A stretch of 64,000 nucleotides of DNA from Prorocentrum cordatum (lineage: Eukaryota > Sar > Dinophyceae > Prorocentrales > Prorocentraceae). Positions 63,610 to 64,000 of the stretch are shown here, one piece after another. Below the pieces are notes generated by a model. The model searched no databases and was not told where the DNA came from. It saw only the letters and a program-made list of their open reading frames with translations. Where the stretch lies: assembly GCA_963575745.1 (NCBI GenBank), contig CAUYUJ010004525.1:380291-444290 (forward strand), given 5' to 3'. Position numbers and translations under genes: made by a program. Position 1 is the first letter of the stretch; every line of letters starts with the position of its first letter.

Positions 63610-64000
63610 TCACTGGACATGGGAGAGACTGATGTCGTCGGCCTCGGCGACCATCTCTCCGTTCACGATCTCCTGCCACGCGCACGTCGGCCACGCAAAG
63701 CCACTGGCCATGCACGTCAGCGCAAGGGGCACGTCGATCATGACTTCTGTCTTGTTGTCCATTGTCCGAGGCACATATGAGCGCCCAGCCCAACCGACCC
63801 AGCCAGTGCTGTATATGAGCGCCAGCGAAGACGGGACGATGCTCGCGCGGACGAATTCGCCAGAAGCAACGGTGCGCGGGACGCCGTCCTTCTCGCCAAG
63901 GAGATGCGATCGCCCTACGCCTCCGCCCGTCTGAGGAGGCCTGCCTTCCTCTTCAACAGGCGGCTGTCGACGGCGGAGTCCGGGAGGGTACCTCTTAAGT
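63610..64000 (-). CDS. C-terminal part of an unidentified protein, cut by the window edge
   Basis: An open minus frame from the edge to TGA 63610-63612 (129 residues): VEEEGRPPQTGGGVGRSHLL, GEKDGVPRTVASGEFVRASI, VPSSLALIYSTGWVGWAGRS, YVPRTMDNKTEVMIDVPLAL, TCMASGFAWPTCAWQEIVNG, EMVAEADDISLSHVQ. Coding character is good, but no domain is recognised. Two Cys and several Trp hint at a folded segment. It may belong to the same retroelement as the fragment downstream, since the frames match. Confidence 0.5.
   Translation of the reverse strand, partial: LKRYPPGLRRRQPPVEEEGRPPQTGGGVGRSHLLGEKDGVPRTVASGEFVRASIVPSSLALIYSTGWVGWAGRSYVPRTMDNKTEVMIDVPLALTCMASGFAWPTCAWQEIVNGEMVAEADDISLSHVQ

Overview
The window looks like nuclear DNA from a dinoflagellate. 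Four things point there: a one-mismatch copy of the dinoflagellate spliced leader next to a retroelement (6514-6534, minus); LINE-type retroelements with endonuclease, FVDD reverse transcriptase and RNase H domains; protein-coding exons whose best-fitting splice sites are AG|GC...AG rather than GT-AG; and a very GC-rich landscape dominated by low-copy tandem and dispersed repeats. I cannot name the genus from the sequence alone. There is one 100-base assembly gap (23901-24000).

Layout. 1-6534: LINE copy 1 on the minus strand, full length at its 5' end, cut by the window edge at its 3' end, and decayed by frameshifts and a stop. 6537-24000: almost entirely repeats, comprising compound GAG/GAT/GAC microsatellites, two arrays of a 170-bp satellite, two inverted arrays of a GTTAGGG-containing satellite, a 10-bp GGGGCAGTCT satellite with ~260-bp higher-order structure, and a FLYWCH-like coding scrap. 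24889-27155: a two-exon membrane-protein gene (minus) whose intron holds a nested cluster of inverted-repeat elements. 27236-28590, 36729-38189 and 49336-50820: three copies of one structured element (unique 5' motif, microsatellite, ~75-90-bp tandem array, unique 3' motif). 30.6-35.0 kb: diverged 1.6-1.9-kb tandem units. 35447-36664: exons of a second membrane protein. 39090-40109: an intact single-exon membrane protein with a cupredoxin-like N-terminal region. 40.76-46.35 kb: LINE copy 2 (plus), 5' truncated, lying between CTC microsatellites and carrying inserted 36-bp palindromes. 46.4-48.4 kb: low-complexity exons and two small inverted-repeat elements. 51-61 kb: more satellites, microsatellites and dispersed repeats. 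61.7-64 kb: a ~130-bp tandem repeat, an ORF1-like retroelement fragment and a partial exon at the edge (all minus).

Functionally there is no operon-like logic. The window is a record of retrotransposition, including reverse transcription of a trans-spliced LINE mRNA, of non-autonomous inverted-repeat elements, and of tandem-array growth around a few real genes. The least ordinary signals are the spliced-leader relic on a LINE, the three-copy satellite-bearing element with conserved ends, the LINE-embedded palindromes with compensatory stem changes, and the exon-end duplication that copies a splice donor.
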